From Gordius sp. MW1 (lineage: Eukaryota; Nematomorpha; Gordioida; Gordea; Gordiidae): a DNA stretch of 64,000 nucleotides. The stretch is from assembly GCA_964036665.1 (NCBI GenBank), contig OZ038526.1, forward strand, positions 248,001-312,000. The letters are read 5' to 3'. The stretch's first letter is position 1. The number at the start of each line of letters is the position of its first letter. This document shows positions 26,061 to 41,233 of this stretch, in pieces. The translations under genes and the position numbers were made by a program. Under the pieces are notes generated by a model. The model saw only the letters and a program-made list of their open reading frames with translations, was not told the origin of the DNA and did not search any database.

Positions 26061-27008
26061 AAAAATTTAGACAGAAATTTATCTAATATCCACAAAACAG
26101 AAATTTTTAGAATATCCACAAATTTAGAGAGAAATTTCTAAAGAATCAAAATATTTAGACAGAAATTTATAGAATATCCACAAATTTAGACAAAAATTTA
26201 AAAATAATCAAAAAATTTAGACAGAAATTTATCGAATATCCACAAATTTAGACAGAAATTTATAGAATATTGTCAAATTTAGAGAGAAATTTATAAAGAA
26301 TCAAAAAATTTAGACAGAAATTTATAGAATATCCACAAATTTAGACAAAATTAAAAATAATCAAAAAATTTAGACAGAAATTTATAAAAAAACCACAAAT
26401 TTAGAGAGAAATTTATAGAATATCCACAAATTTAGAGACAAATTTAAAAATAATCAAAAAAATTTAGACAGAAATTTATCGAATATCCACAAAGTTAGAC
26501 AGAAATTTATAGAATATCCACAAATTTAGAGAGAAATTTATAGAATATCCACAAATTTAGAGAGAAATTTAAAAATAATCAAAAAATTTAGACAGAAATT
26601 TATAGAATATCCACAAATTTAGACAAAAATTTAAAAATAATCAAAAAATTCAGACAGAAATTTATGGAATATCCACAAATTTTGACAGAAATTTATAGAA
26701 TATTTTCAAATTTAGAGAGAAATAAAGAATCAAAAAATTTAGACAGAAATTTATAGAATATACACAAATTTAGACAAAAATTAAAAATAATCAAAAAATT
26801 TAGACAGAAATTTATAGAATATCCACAAATTTACACAAAAATATAAAAATAATCAAAAAATTTAGACAGAAATTTATAGAATATCCACCAATTTAGACAA
26901 AAATTTAAAAATAATCAAAAAATTTAGACAGAAATTTATCGAATATCAACAAATTTAGACAAAAATTTAAAAATAATCAAAAAATTTAGACAGAAATTTA
27001 TCGAATAT
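26061..27008. repeat. 31-bp array 10 (948 bp), short-type
   Basis: Shortest complete array. It starts with the ACAAAACAG monomer and ends TATCAAC. It is 186 bp (6 x 31) shorter than array 12; the missing monomers lie after AAAGTTAG near 26490. Confidence 0.96.
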
Positions 27009-27868
27009 CAACCGTCTGTGGGATTTTCAACACGATAAAGAAGAAGAAGAAGCGTGAGTGGGCGTGAATTTTTTTTTAATACCACCGTGAGTGGGCGGGC
27101 CGTGAATAAAAATTTGGGCCCGCGCCCAACATGCATACATAAACACATTGCATACATACATAAATACATTACATGGCCGTGAATAAAAATTTGGGCCCGC
27201 GCCCAACATGCATACATACATACATAAACACATTGCATACATACATAAATACATTACATACGTACATACATACCTTAGTACATACATACATACATTGCAT
27301 ACATAAATACATTGCAACATACATAAATACATTGTATACATACATATATATGTAGAAGATAGCTATATATAAGGATATTTTGCATATCTAATTCATGGTG
27401 GCTAAGAATGATTGTGCCAAATTTATTTTATGGATCTTTAAATGTGGTATACACAAATAAATAAATCATTATTTTTACATTTTACACATAATTTTACTTT
27501 TATTATTCGTCTTCATCATATTTCGAAGCTATATGAAGTCTTAAGTTCAATCTTTTATACCGCCATCTATTATTTGTTTTAATTTAGATTTTTTTTAAGT
27601 TAATAATTTTTGATTATAAAGAGAATTACATATTTTTTGTTGAAATTTGCCGATGTATATCTGAAACCATGGTTGTAAGTACTAAATCTTTGATTGAAAA
27701 ATATGGCCAAAATTATGATGTATTGTAAATTCTAAGATTCATTGGAGGAAACTAAAAAAACAATGAATAAATGCGTTGTCATAAAATTAAAAATTATGTG
27801 AAATTGAACGTATGTTTTACCCAGTAGCGTAGTGAGGGGGGGGATTTATAGATAAACAGAGAAATATT
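27009..27868 (+). repeat. Cassette copy 11 (860 bp)
   Basis: Both hairpins intact, although it follows a short-type array; the other three cassettes in that position (2, 13, 17) have a broken second hairpin. G-run of 8 at 27836-27843. Confidence 0.95.
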
Positions 27869-30800
27869 AAAAATTTAGACAGAAATTTATCTAATATCCA
27901 CAAATTTAGACAGAAATTTATAGAATATCCACAAATTTAGAGAGAAATTTCTAAAGAATCAAAATATTTAGACAGAAATTTATAGAATATCCACAAATTT
28001 AGACAAAAATTTAAAAATAATCAAAAAATTTAGACATAAATTTATCGAATATCCACAAATTTAGACAGAATTTATAGAATATCCACAAATTTAGAGAGAA
28101 ATTTATAGAATATCCACAAATTTAGACAGAACTTTCTCGAATATCCACAAATTTCGACAGAAATTTATAGAATATCCACAAATTTAGACAAAAATTTAAA
28201 AATAATCAAAAAATTTAGACAGAAATTTATCGAATATCCACAAATTTAGACAGAAATTTATCGAATATCCACAAATTTAGACAGAAATTTATAGAATATT
28301 GTCAAATTTAGAGAGAAATTTATAAAGAATCAAAAAATTTAGACAGAAATTTATAGAATATCCACAAATTTAGACAAAAATTAAAAATAATCAAAAAATT
28401 TATACAGAAATTTATAAAAAAACCACAAATTTAGAGAGAAATTTATAGAATATCCACAAATTTAGAGAGAAATTTAAAAATAATCAAAAAAATTTAGACA
28501 GGAATTTATCGAATATCCACAAAGTTAGACAGAAATTTATCGAATATCCACAAATTTAGACAGAAATTTATAGAATATCCACAAATTTAGAGAGAAATTT
28601 ATAAAGAATCAAAAAATTTAGACAGAAATTTATAGAATATCCACAAATTTAGACAAAAATTTAAAAATAATCAACAAATTTAGACAGAAATTTATCGAAT
28701 ATCCACAAATTTAGACAGAAATTTATAGAATATCCACAAATTTAGAGAGAAATTTATAGAATATCCACAAATTTAGAGAGAAATTTAAAAATAATCAAAA
28801 AATTTAGACAGAAATTTATCGAATATCCACAAATTTAGACAGAAATTTATAGAATATCCACAAATTTAGACAGAAATTTATAGAATATCCACAAATTTAG
28901 ACAGAACTTTATAGAATATCCACAAATTTAGACAAAAATTTAAAAATAATCATAAAATTCAGACAGAAATTTATGGAATATCCACAAATTTAGACAGAAA
29001 TTTATCGAATATCCACAAATTTAGACAGAAATTTATAGAATATCCACAAATTTAGACAGAAATTTATAGAATATCCACAAATTTAGACAGAAATTTATAG
29101 AATATCCACAAATTTAGAGAGAAATTTATAAAGAATCAAAAAATTTAGACAGAAATTTATAGAATATCCACAAATTTAGACAGAAATTTACAAAGAATCA
29201 AAAAATTTAGACAAAAATTTATAGAATATCCACAAATTTAGACAAAAATTTAAAAATAATCAAAAAATTTAGACAGAAATTTATCGAATATCCACAAATT
29301 TAGACAGAATTTATAGAATATCCACAAATTTAGAGAGAAATTTATAGAATATCCACAAATTTAGACAGAACTTTATCGAATATCCACAAATTTCGACAGA
29401 AATTTATAGAATATCCACAAATTTAGACAAAAATTTAAAAATAATCAAAAAATTTAGACAGAAATTTATCGAATATCCACAAATTTAGACAGAAATTTAT
29501 CGAATATCCACAAATTTAGACAGAAATTTATAGAATATTGTCAAATTTAGAGAGAAATTTATAAAGAATCAAAAAATTTAGACAGAAATTTATAGAATAT
29601 CCACAAATTTAGACAAAAATTAAAAATAATCAAAAAATTTATACAGAAATTTATAAAAAAACCACAAATTTAGAGAGAAATTTATAGAATATCCACAAAT
29701 TTAGAGAGAAATTTAAAAATAATCAAAAAAATTTAGACAGGAATTTATCGAATATCCACAAAGTTAGACAGAAATTTATCGAATATCCACAAATTTAGAC
29801 AGAAATTTATAGAATATCCACAAATTTAGAGAGAAATTTATAAAGAATCAAAAAATTTAGACAGAAATTTATAGAATATCCACAAATTTAGACAAAAATT
29901 TAAAAATAATCAACAAATTTAGACAGAAATTTATCGAATATCCACAAATTTAGACAGAAATTTATAGAATATCCACAAATTTAGAGAGAAATTTATAGAA
30001 TATCCACAAATTTAGAGAGAAATTTAAAAATAATCAAAAAATTTAGACAGAAATTTATCGAATATCCACAAATTTAGACAGAAATTTATAGAATATCCAC
30101 AAATTTAGAGAGAAATTTATAGAATATCCACAAATTTAGACAGAACTTTATAGAATATCCACAAATTTAGACAAAAATTTAAAAATAATCAAAAAATTCA
30201 GACAGAAATTTATGGAATATCCACAAATTTAGACAGAAATTTATCGAATATCCACAAATTTAGACAGAAATTTATAGAATATCCACAAATTTAGACAGAA
30301 ATTTATAGAATATCCACAAATTTAGACAGAAATTTATAGAATATCCACAAATTTAGACAAAAATTTAAAAATAATCAAAAAATTCAGACAGAAATTTATG
30401 GAATATCCACAAATTTAGACAGAAATTTATAGAATATTCTCAAATTTAGAGAGAAATTTATAAAGAATCAAAAAATTTAGACAGAAATTTATAGAATATA
30501 CACAAATTTAGACAAAAATTAAAAATAATCAAAAAATTTAGACAGAAATTTATAAAAAAAACCACAAATTTAGAGAGAAATTTATAGAATATCCACAAAT
30601 TTAGAGAGAAATTTAAAAATAATCAAAAAAATTTAGACAGAAATTTATCGAATATCCACAAAGTTAGACAGAAATTTATCGAATATCCACAAATTTAGAC
30701 AGAAATTTATAGAATATCCACAAATTTAGAGAGAAATTTATAAAGAATCAAAAAATTTAGACAGAAATTTATAGAATGTCCACAAATTTAGACAAAAATT

Positions 30801-32880
30801 TAAAAATAATCAACAAATTTAGACAGAAATTTATCGAATATCCACAAATTTAGACAGAAATTTATAGAATATCCTCAAATTTAGAGAGAAATTTATAGAA
30901 TATCCACAAATTTAGACAGAAATTTAAAAATAATCAAAAAATTTAGACAGAAATTTATCGAATATCCACAAATTTAGACAGAAATTTATAGAATATCCAC
31001 AAATTTAGAGAGAAATTTATAGAATATCCACAAATTTAGACAGAACTTTATCGAATATCCACAAATTTAGACAGAAATTTATAGAATATCCACAAATTTA
31101 GACAGAAATTTATAGAATATCCACAAATTTAGACAAAAATTTAAAAATAATCAAAAAATTCAGACAGAAATTTATGGAATATCCACAAATTTAGACAGAA
31201 ATTTATAGAATATTCTCAAATTTAGAGAGAAATTTATAAAGAATCAAAAAATTTAGACAGAAATTTATAGAATATACACAAATTTAGACAAAAATTAAAA
31301 ATAATCAAAAAATTTAGATAGAAATTTATAGAATATCCAGAAATTTAGAAAGAAATTTATAGAATATCCACAAATTTAATGAGAAATTTAAAAATAATCA
31401 AAAAAATTTAGACAGAAATTTATCGAATATACACAAATTTAGACAGAAATTTATCGAATATCCACAAATTTAGACAGAAATTTATAGAATATCCACAAAT
31501 TTAGACAGAAATTTAAAGAATCAAAAAATTTAGACAGAAATTTATAGAATATCCACAAATTTACACAAAAATATAAAAATAATCAAAAAATTTAGACAGA
31601 AATTTATAGAATATCCACTAATTTAGACAAAAATTTAAAAATAATCAAAAAATTTAGACAAAAATATATCGAATATCCACAAATTTAGTCAGAAATTTAT
31701 AGAATATCCACAAATTTAGACAAAAATTTAAAAATAATCAAAAAATTTAGACAGAAATTTATCTAACATATACAAATTTAGACAGAAATTTATAGAATAT
31801 CCACAAATTTAGAGAGAAATTTATAAAGAATCAAAATATTTAGACAGAAATTTATAGAATATCCACAAATTTAGACAAAAATTTAAAAATAATCAAAAAA
31901 TTCACACAGAAATTTATCGAATATCCACAAATTTAGACAGAAATTTATAGAATATTCTCAAATTTAGAGAGAAATTTATAAAGAATCAAAAAATTTAGAC
32001 AGAAATTTATAGAATATCCACAAATTTAGACAAAAATTAAAAATAATCAAAAAATTTAGACAGAAATTTATAAAAAAACCACAAATTTAGAGAGAAATTT
32101 ATAGAATATCCACAAATTTAGAGAGAAATTTAAAAATAATCAAAAAAATTTAGACAGAAATTTATCAAATATCCACAAAGTTAGACAGAAATTTATCGAA
32201 TATCCACAAATTTAGACAGAAATTTATAGAATATCCACAAATTTAGACAGAAATTTAAAAATAATCAAAAAATTTAGACAGAAATTTATCGAATATCCAC
32301 AAATTTAGACAGAAATTTATAGAATATCCACAACTTTAGAGAGAAATTTATAGAATATCCACAAATTTAGACAAAAATTTAAAAATAATCAAAAAATTTA
32401 GACAGAACTTTATCGAATATCCACAAATTTAGACAGAAATTTATAGAATATCCACAAATTTAGACAGAAATTTATAGAATATCCACAAATTTAGACAAAA
32501 ATTTAAAAATAATCAAAAAATTCAGACAGAAATTTATGGAATATCCACAAATTTAGACAGAAATTTATAGAATATTTTCAAATTTAGAGAGAAATAAAGA
32601 ATCAAAAAATTTAGACAGAAATTTATAGAATATACACAAATTTAGACAAAAATTAAAAATGATCAAAAAATTTAGACAGAAATTTATAGAATATCCACAA
32701 ATTTACACAAAAATATAAAAATAATCAAAAAATTTAGACAGAAATTTATAGAATATCCACCAATTTAGACAAAAATTTAAAAATAATCAAAAAATTTAGA
32801 CAGAAATTTATCGAATATCGACAAATTTAGACAAAAATTTAAAAATAATCAAAAAATTTAGACAGAAATTTATCGAATAT
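27869..32880. repeat. 31-bp array 11 (5,012 bp)
   Basis: About 162 monomers. The first 2.4 kb hold two 1,239-bp superunits (anchor C at 28155 and 29394). The middle has GAATGTCC at 30774 and ATATCCTCAAATTT. The 3' third has the variant monomers listed for array 9. Private changes include GACATAAATTT at about 28035 and ACTTTCTCG at about 28131. It is collinear with much of array 15. Confidence 0.96.
28155..29393. repeat. 1,239-bp superunit in array 11
   Basis: Same anchor and monomer order as the superunit of array 6; the next one starts at 29394. Confidence 0.85.
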
Positions 32881-33741
32881 CAACCGTCTGTGGGATTTTC
32901 AACACGATAAAGAAGAAGAAGAAGCGTGAGTGGGCGTGAATTTTTTTTTAATACCACCGTGAGTGGGCGGGCCGTGAATAAAAATTTGGGCCCGCGCCCA
33001 ACATGCATACATAAACACATTGCATACATACATAAATACATTACATGGCCGTGAATAAAAATTTGGGCCCGCGCCCAACATGCATACATACATACATAAA
33101 CACATTGCATACATACATAAATACATTACATACGTACATACATACCTTAGTACATACATACATACATTGCATACATAAATACATTGCAACATACATAAAT
33201 ACATTGTATACATACATATATATGTAGAAGATAGCTATATATAAGGATATTTTGCATATCTAATTCATGGTGGCTAAGAATGATTGTGCCAAATTTATTT
33301 TATGGATCTTTAAATGTGGTATACACAAATAAATAAATCATTATTTTTACATTTTACACATAATTTTACTTTTATTATTCGTCTTCATCATATTTCGAAG
33401 CTATATGAAGTCTTAAGTTCAATCTTTTATACCGCCATCTATTATTTGTTTTAATTTAGATTTTTTTTAAGTTAATAATTTTTGATTATAAAGAGAATTA
33501 CATATTTTTTGTTGAAATTTGCCGATGTATATCTGAAACCATGGTTGTAAGTACTAAATCTTTGATTGAAAAATATGGCCAAAATTATGATGTATTGTAA
33601 ATTCTAAGATTCATTGGAGTAAACTAAAAAAACAATGAATAAATGCGTTGTCATAAAATTAAAAATTATGTGAAATTGAACGTATGTTTTACCCAGTAGC
33701 GTAGTGAGGGGGGGGGATTTATAGATAAACAGAGAAATATT
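32881..33741 (+). repeat. Cassette copy 12 (861 bp)
   Basis: GGAGTAAAC variant at about 33617, as in copy 10. G-run of 9 at 33708-33716. Begins a block (to 37436) that parallels 1601-6179. Confidence 0.95.
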
Positions 33742-34875
33742 AAAAATTTAGACAGAAATTTATCTAATATCCACAAAACAGAAATTTTTAGAATATCCAC
33801 AAATTTAGAGAGAAATTTCTAAAGAATCAAAATATTTAGACAGAAATTTATAGAATATCCACAAATTTAGACAAAAATTTAAAAATAATCAAAAAATTTA
33901 GACAGAAATTTATCGAATATCCACAAATTTAGACAGAAATTTATAGAATATTGTCAAATTTAGAGAGAAATTTATAAAGAATCAAAAAATTTAGACAGAA
34001 ATTTATAGAATATCCACAAATTTAGACAAAATTAAAAATAATCAAAAAATTTAGACAGAAATTTATAAAAAAACCACAAATTTAGAGAGAAATTTATAGA
34101 ATATCCACAAATTTAGAGACAAATTTAAAAATAATCAAAAAAATTTAGACAGAAATTTATCGAATATCCACAAAGTTAGACAGAAATTTATCGAATATCC
34201 ACAAATTTAGACAGAAATTTATAGAATATCCACAAATTTAGAGAGAAATTTATAAAGAATCAAAAAATTTAGACAGAAATTTATAGAATATCCACAAATT
34301 TAGACAAAAATTTAAAAATAATCAACATATTTAGACAGAAATTTATCGAATATCCACAAATTTAGACAGAAATTTATAGAATATCCACAAATTTAGAGAG
34401 AAATTTATAGAATATCCACAAATTTAGAGAGAAATTTAAAAATAATCAAAAAATTTAGACAGAAATTTATAGAATATCCACAAATTTAGACAAAAATTTA
34501 AAAATAATCAAAAAATTCAGACAGAAATTTATGGAATATCCACAAATTTTGACAGAAATTTATAGAATATTTTCAAATTTAGAGAGAAATAAAGAATCAA
34601 AAAATTTAGACAGAAATTTATAGAATATACACAAATTTAGACAAAAATTAAAAATAATCAAAAAATTTAGACAGAAATTTATAGAATATCGACAAATTTA
34701 CACAAAAATATAAAAATAATCAAAAAATTTAGACAGAAATTTATAGAATATCCACCAATTTAGACAAAAATTTAAAAATAATCAAAAAATTTAGACAGAA
34801 ATTTATCGAATATCAACAAATTTAGACAAAAATTTAAAAATAATCAAAAAATTTAGACAGAAATTTATCGAATAT
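33742..34875. repeat. 31-bp array 12 (1,134 bp), short-type
   Basis: Starts with the ACAAAACAG monomer, contains AATCAACATATTTAG (about 34320) as in arrays 1 and 16, and ends TATCAAC. It is the best reference for the short type: array 10 is 186 bp shorter and array 16 is 155 bp longer, both multiples of 31. Confidence 0.96.
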
Positions 34876-35734
34876 CAACCGTCTGTGGGATTTTCAACAC
34901 GATAAAGAAGAAGAAGAAGCGTGAGTGGGCGTGAATTTTTTTTTAATACCACCGTGAGTGGGCGGGCCGTGAATAAAAATTTGGGCCCGCGCCCAACATG
35001 CATACATAAACACATTGCATACATACATAAATACATTACATGGCCGTGAATAAAAATTTGGGCCCGCGACAACATGCATACATACATACATAAACACATT
35101 GCATACATACATAAATACATTACATACGTACATACATACCTTAGTACATACATACATACATTGCATACATAAATACATTGCAACATACATAAATACATTG
35201 TATACATACATATATATGTAGAAGATAGCTATATATAAGGATATTTTGCATATCTAATTCATGGTGGCTAAGAATGATTGTGCCAAATTTATTTTATGGA
35301 TCTTTAAATGTGGTATACACAAATAAATAAATCATTATTTTTACATTTTACACATAATTTTACTTTTATTATTCGTCTTCATCATATTTCGAAGCTATAT
35401 GAAGTCTTAAGTTCAATCTTTTATACCGCCATCTATTATTTGTTTTAATTTAGATTTTTTTTAAGTTAATAATTTTTGATTATAAAGAGAATTACATATT
35501 TTTTGTTGAAATTTGCCGATGTATATCTGAAACCATGGTTGTAAGTACTAAATCTTTGATTGAAAAATATGGCCAAAATTATGATGTATTGTAAATTCTA
35601 AGATTCATTGGAGGAAACTAAAAAAACAATGAATAAATGCGTTGTCATAAAATTAAAAATTATGTGAAATTGAACGTATGTTTTACCCAGTAGCGTAGTG
35701 AGGGGGGGGATTTATAGATAAACAGAGAAATATT
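34876..35734 (+). repeat. Cassette copy 13 (859 bp)
   Basis: Shortest cassette: the GCGACAAC change in the second hairpin region (about 35066) removes 1 bp and the G-run is 8 (35702-35709). Confidence 0.95.
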
Positions 35735-37436
35735 AAAAATTTAGACAGAAATTTATCTAATATCCACAAATTTAGACAGAAATTTATAGAATATCCACAA
35801 ATTTAGAGAGAAATTTCTAAAGAATCAAAATATTTAGACAGAAATTTATAGAATATCCACAAATTTAGACAAAAATTTAAAAATAATCAAAAAATTTAGA
35901 CAGAAATTTATCGAATATCCACAAATTTAGACAGAAATTTATAGAATATCCACAAATTTAGAGAGAAATTTATAAAATCAAAAAATTTAGACAGAAATTT
36001 ATAGAATATCCACAAATTTAGACAGAAATTTACAAAGAATCAAACAATTTAGAAAGAAATTTATAGAATATCCACAAATTCAAAAAATTTAGACAGAAAT
36101 TTATCGAATATCCACAAATTTAGACAGAATTTATAGAATATCCACAAATTTAGAGAGAAATTTATAGAATATCCACAAATTTAGACAGAACTTTATCGAA
36201 TATCCACAAATTTCGACAGAAATTTATAGAATTTCCACAAATTTAGACAAAAATTTAAAAATAATCAAAAAATTTAGACAGAAATTTATCGAATATCCAC
36301 AAATTTAGACAGAAATTTATCGAATATCCACAAATTTAGACAGAAATTTATAGAATATTGTCAAATTTAGAGAGAAATTTATAAAGAATCAAAAAATTTA
36401 GACAGAAATTTATAGAATATCCACAAATTTAGACAAAATTAAAAATAATCAAAAAATTTAGACAGAAATTTATAAAAAAAACCACAAATTTAGAGAGAAA
36501 TTTATAGAATATCCACAAATTTAGAGAGAAATTTAAAAATAATCAAAAAAATTTAGACAGAAATTTATCGAATATCCACAAAGTTAGACAGAAATTTATC
36601 GAATATCCACAAATTTAGACAGAAATTTATAGAATATCCACAAATTTAGAGAGAAATTTATGAAGAATCAAAAAATTTAGACAGAAATTTATAGAATACA
36701 CAAATTTAGACAAAAATTTAAAAATAATCAACAAATTTAGACAGAAATTTATCGAATATCCACAAATTTAGACAGAAATTTATAGAATATCCACAAATTT
36801 AGAGAGAAATTTATAGAATATCCACAAATTTAGAGAGAAATTTAAAAATAATCAAAAAATTTTGACAGAAATTTATCGAATATCCACAAATTTAAACAGA
36901 AATTTATAGAATATCCACAAATTTAGAGAGAAATTTATAGAATATCCACAAATTTAGACAGAACTTTATCGAATATCCACAAATTTAGACAGAAATTTAT
37001 AGAATATCCACAAATTTAGACAGAAATTTATAGAATATCCACAAATTTAGACCAAAATTTAAAAATAATCAAAAAATTCAGACAAAAATTTATGGAATAT
37101 CCACAAATTTAGACAGAAATTTATAGAATATTTTCAAATTTAGAGAGAAATAAAGAATCAAAAAATTTAGACAGAAATTTATAGAATATACACAAATTTA
37201 GACAAAAATTAAAAATAATCAAAAAATTTAGACAGAAATTTATAGAATATCCACAAATTTACACAAAAATATAAAAATAATCAAAAAATTTAGACAGAAA
37301 TTTATAGAATATCCACCAATTTAGACAAAAATTTAAAAATAATCAAAAAATTTAGACAGAAATTTATCGAATATCAACAAATTTAGACAAAAATTTAAAA
37401 ATAATCAAAAAATTTAGACAGAAATTTATCGAATAT
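35735..37436. repeat. 31-bp array 13 (1,702 bp)
   Basis: Like array 2, but with the fused monomer CCACAAATTCAAAAAATTT at about 36073, a deletion of about 22 bp shared with array 9. Private substitutions include GACCAAAATTT near 37051 and TTTTGACAG near 36860. The 3' end is TATCAAC type. Confidence 0.96.
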
Positions 37437-38296
37437 CAACCGTCTGTGGGATTTTCAACACGATAAAGAAGAAGAAGAAGCGTGAGTGGGCGTGAATTTT
37501 TTTTTAATACCACCGTGAGTGGGCGGGCCGTGAATAAAAATTTGGGCCCGCGCCCAACATGCATACATAAACACATTGCATACATACATAAATACATTAC
37601 ATGGCCGTGAATAAAAATTTGGGCCCGCGCCCAACATGCATACATACATACATAAACACATTGCATACATACATAAATACATTACATACGTACATACATA
37701 CCTTAGTACATACATACATACATTGCATACATAAATACATTGCAACATACATAAATACATTGTATACATACATATATATGTAGAAGATAGCTATATATAA
37801 GGATATTTTGCATATCTAATTCATGGTGGCTAAGAATGATTGTGCCAAATTTATTTTATGGATCTTTAAATGTGGTATACACAAATAAATAAATCATTAT
37901 TTTTACATTTTACACATAATTTTACTTTTATTATTCGTCTTCATCATATTTCGAAGCTATATGAAGTCTTAAGTTCAATCTTTTATACCGCCATCTATTA
38001 TTTGTTTTAATTTAGATTTTTTTTAAGTTAATAATTTTTGATTATAAAGAGAATTACATATTTTTTGTTGAAATTTGCCGATGTATATCTGAAACCATGG
38101 TTGTAAGTACTAAATCTTTGATTGAAAAATATGGCCAAAATTATGATGTATTGTAAATTCTAAGATTCATTGGAGGAAACTAAAAAAACAATGAATAAAT
38201 GCGTTGTCATAAAATTAAAAATTATGTGAAATTGAACGTATGTTTTACCCAGTAGCGTAGTGAGGGGGGGGATTTATAGATAAACAGAGAAATATT
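37437..38296 (+). repeat. Cassette copy 14 (860 bp)
   Basis: Both hairpins intact (37542-37557, 37619-37634). G-run of 8 at 38264-38271. Confidence 0.95.
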
Positions 38297-41233
38297 AAAA
38301 ATTTAGACAGAAATTTATCTAATATCCACAAATTTAGACAGAAATTTATAGAATATCCACAAATTTAGAGAGAAATTTCTAAAGAATCAAAATATTTAGA
38401 CAGAAATTTATAGAATATCCACAAATTTAGACAAAAATTTAAAAATAATCAAAAAAATTTAGACAGAAATTTATCGAATATCCACAAATTTAGACAGAAT
38501 TTATAGAATATCCACAAATTTAGAGAGAAATTTATAGAATATCCACAAATTTAGACAGAACTTTATCGAATATCCACAAATTTCGACAGAAATTTATAGA
38601 ATATCCACAAATTTAGACAAAAATTTAAAAATAATCAAAAAATTTAGACAGAAATTTATCGAATATCCACAAATTTAGACAGAAATTTATCGAATATCCA
38701 CAAATTTAGACAGAAATTTATAGAATATTGTCAAATTTAGAGAGAAATTTATAAAGAATCAAAAAATTTAGACAGAAATTTATAGAATATCCACAAATTT
38801 AGACAAAAATTAAAAATAATCAAAAAATTTATACAGAAATTTATAAAAAAACCACAAATTTAGAGAGAAATTTATAGAATATCCACAAATTTAGAGAGAA
38901 ATTTAAAAATAATCAAAAAAATTTAGACAGGAATTTATCGAATATCCACAAAGTTAGACAGAAATTTATCGATTATCCACAAATTTAGACAGAAATTTAT
39001 AGAATATCCACAAATTTAGAGAGAAATTTATAAAGAATCAAAAATTTTAGACAGAAATTTATAGAATATCCACAAATTTAGACAAAAATTTAAAAATAAT
39101 CAACAAATTTAGACAGAAATTTATCGAATATCCACAAATTTAGACAGAAATTTATAGAATATCCACAAATTTAGAGAGAAATTTATAGAATATCCACAAA
39201 TTTAGAGAGAAATTTAAAAATAATCAAAAAATTTAGACAGAAATTTATCGAATATCCACAAATTTAGACAGAAATTTATAGAATATCCACAAATTTAGAG
39301 AGAAATTTATAGAATATCCACAAATTTAGACAGAACTTTATAGAATATCCACAAATTTAGACAAAAATTTAAAAATAATCAAAAAATTCAGACAGAAATT
39401 TATGGAATATCCACAAATTTAGACAGAAATTTATCGAATATCCACAAATTTAGACAGAAATTTATAGAATATCCACAAATTTAGACAGAAATTTATAGAA
39501 TATCCACAAATTTAGACAGAAATTTATAGAATATCCACAAATTTAGAGAGAAATTTATGAAGAATCAAAAAATTTAGACAGAAATTTATAGAATATCCAC
39601 AAATTTAGACAGAAATTTACAAAGAATCAAAAAATTTAGACAAAAATTTATAGAATATCCACAAATTTAGACAAAAATTTAAAAATAATCAAAAAATTTA
39701 GACAGAAATTTATCGAATATCCACAAATTTAGACAGAATTTATAGAATATCCACAAATTTAGAGAGAAATTTATAGAATATCCACAAATTTAGACAGAAC
39801 TTTATCGAATATCCACAAATTTCGACAGAAATTTATAGAATATCCACAAATTTAGACAAAAATTTAAAAATAATCAAAAAATTTAGACAGAAATTTATCG
39901 AATATCCACAAATTTAGACAGAAATTTATCGAATATCCACAAATTTAGACAGAAATTTATAGAATATTGTCAAATTTAGAGAGAAATTTATAAAGAATCA
40001 AAAAATTTAGACAGAAATTTATAGAATATCCACAAATTTAGACAAAAATTAAAAATAATCAAAAAATTTATACAGAAATTTATAAAAAAACCACAAATTT
40101 AGAGAGAAATTTATAGAATATCCACAAATTTAGAGAGAAATTTAAAAATAATCAAAAAAATTTAGACAGGAATTTATCGAATATCCACAAAGTTAGACAG
40201 AAATTTATCGAATATCCACAAATTTAGACAGAAATTTATAGAATATCCACAAATTTAGAGAGAAATTTATAAAGAATCAAAAAATTTAGACAGAAATTTA
40301 TAGAATATCCACAAATTTAGACAAAAATTTAAAAATAATCAACAAATTTAGACAGAAATTTATCGAATATCCACAAATTTAGACAGAAATTTATAGAATA
40401 TCCACAAATTTAGAGAGAAATTTATAGAATATCCACAAATTTAGAGAGAAATTTAAAAATAATCAAAAAATTTAGACAGAAATTTATAGAATATCCACAA
40501 ATTTAGAGAGAAATTTATAAAGAATCAAAAAATTTAGACAGAAATTTATAGAATATCCACAAATTTAGACCGAAATTTATAAAGAATCAAAAAGTTTAGA
40601 CACAAATTTATAGAATATCCACAAATTTAGACAAAAATTTAAAAATAATCAAAAAATTTAGACAGAAATTTATCTAATATCCACAAATTTAGACAGAAAT
40701 TTATAGAATATCCACAAATTTAGAGAGAAATTTATAGAATATCCACAAATTTAGACAGAAATTTATAGAATATCCACAAATTTAGACAGAACTTTATAGA
40801 ATATCCACAAATTTAGACAAAAATTTAAAAATAATCAAAAAATTCAGACAGAAATTTATGGAATATCCACAAATTTAGACAGAAATTTATCGAATATCCA
40901 CAAATTTAGACAGAAATTTATAGAATATCCACAAATTCAGACAGAAATTTATGGAATATCCACAAATTTAGACAGAAATTTATAGAATATTTTCAAATTT
41001 AGAGAGAAATAAAGAATCAAAAAATTTAGACAGAAATTTATAGAATATACACAAATTTAGACAAAAATTAAAAATAATCAAAAAATTTAGACAGAAATTT
41101 ATAGAATATCCACAAATTTACACAAAAATATAAAAATAATCAAAAAATTTAGACAGAAATTTATAGAATATCAACAAATTTAGACAAAAATTTAAAAATA
41201 ATCAAAAAATTTAGACAGAAATTTATCGAATAT
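38297..41233. repeat. 31-bp array 14 (2,937 bp)
   Basis: A mosaic: the first part matches array 6 (7-A monomer, TATCGATTATCC at about 38966, superunit anchors at 38584 and 39823), while the last part matches arrays 7 and 8 (GTTTAGACACAAATTT at about 40592 and the same 3' end). It looks like a recombinant between those two array types. Confidence 0.96.
38584..39822. repeat. 1,239-bp superunit in array 14
   Basis: Same anchor and length as in array 6; the following superunit begins at 39823 and is succeeded by array 7/8-type monomers. Confidence 0.85.

Noticed and set aside
25922..26119. 65-codon - strand frame across the end of cassette 10
   Set aside because: It crosses the G-run and the first monomers and depends on the local G-run length and the ACAAAACAG deletion; the other cassettes lack it.
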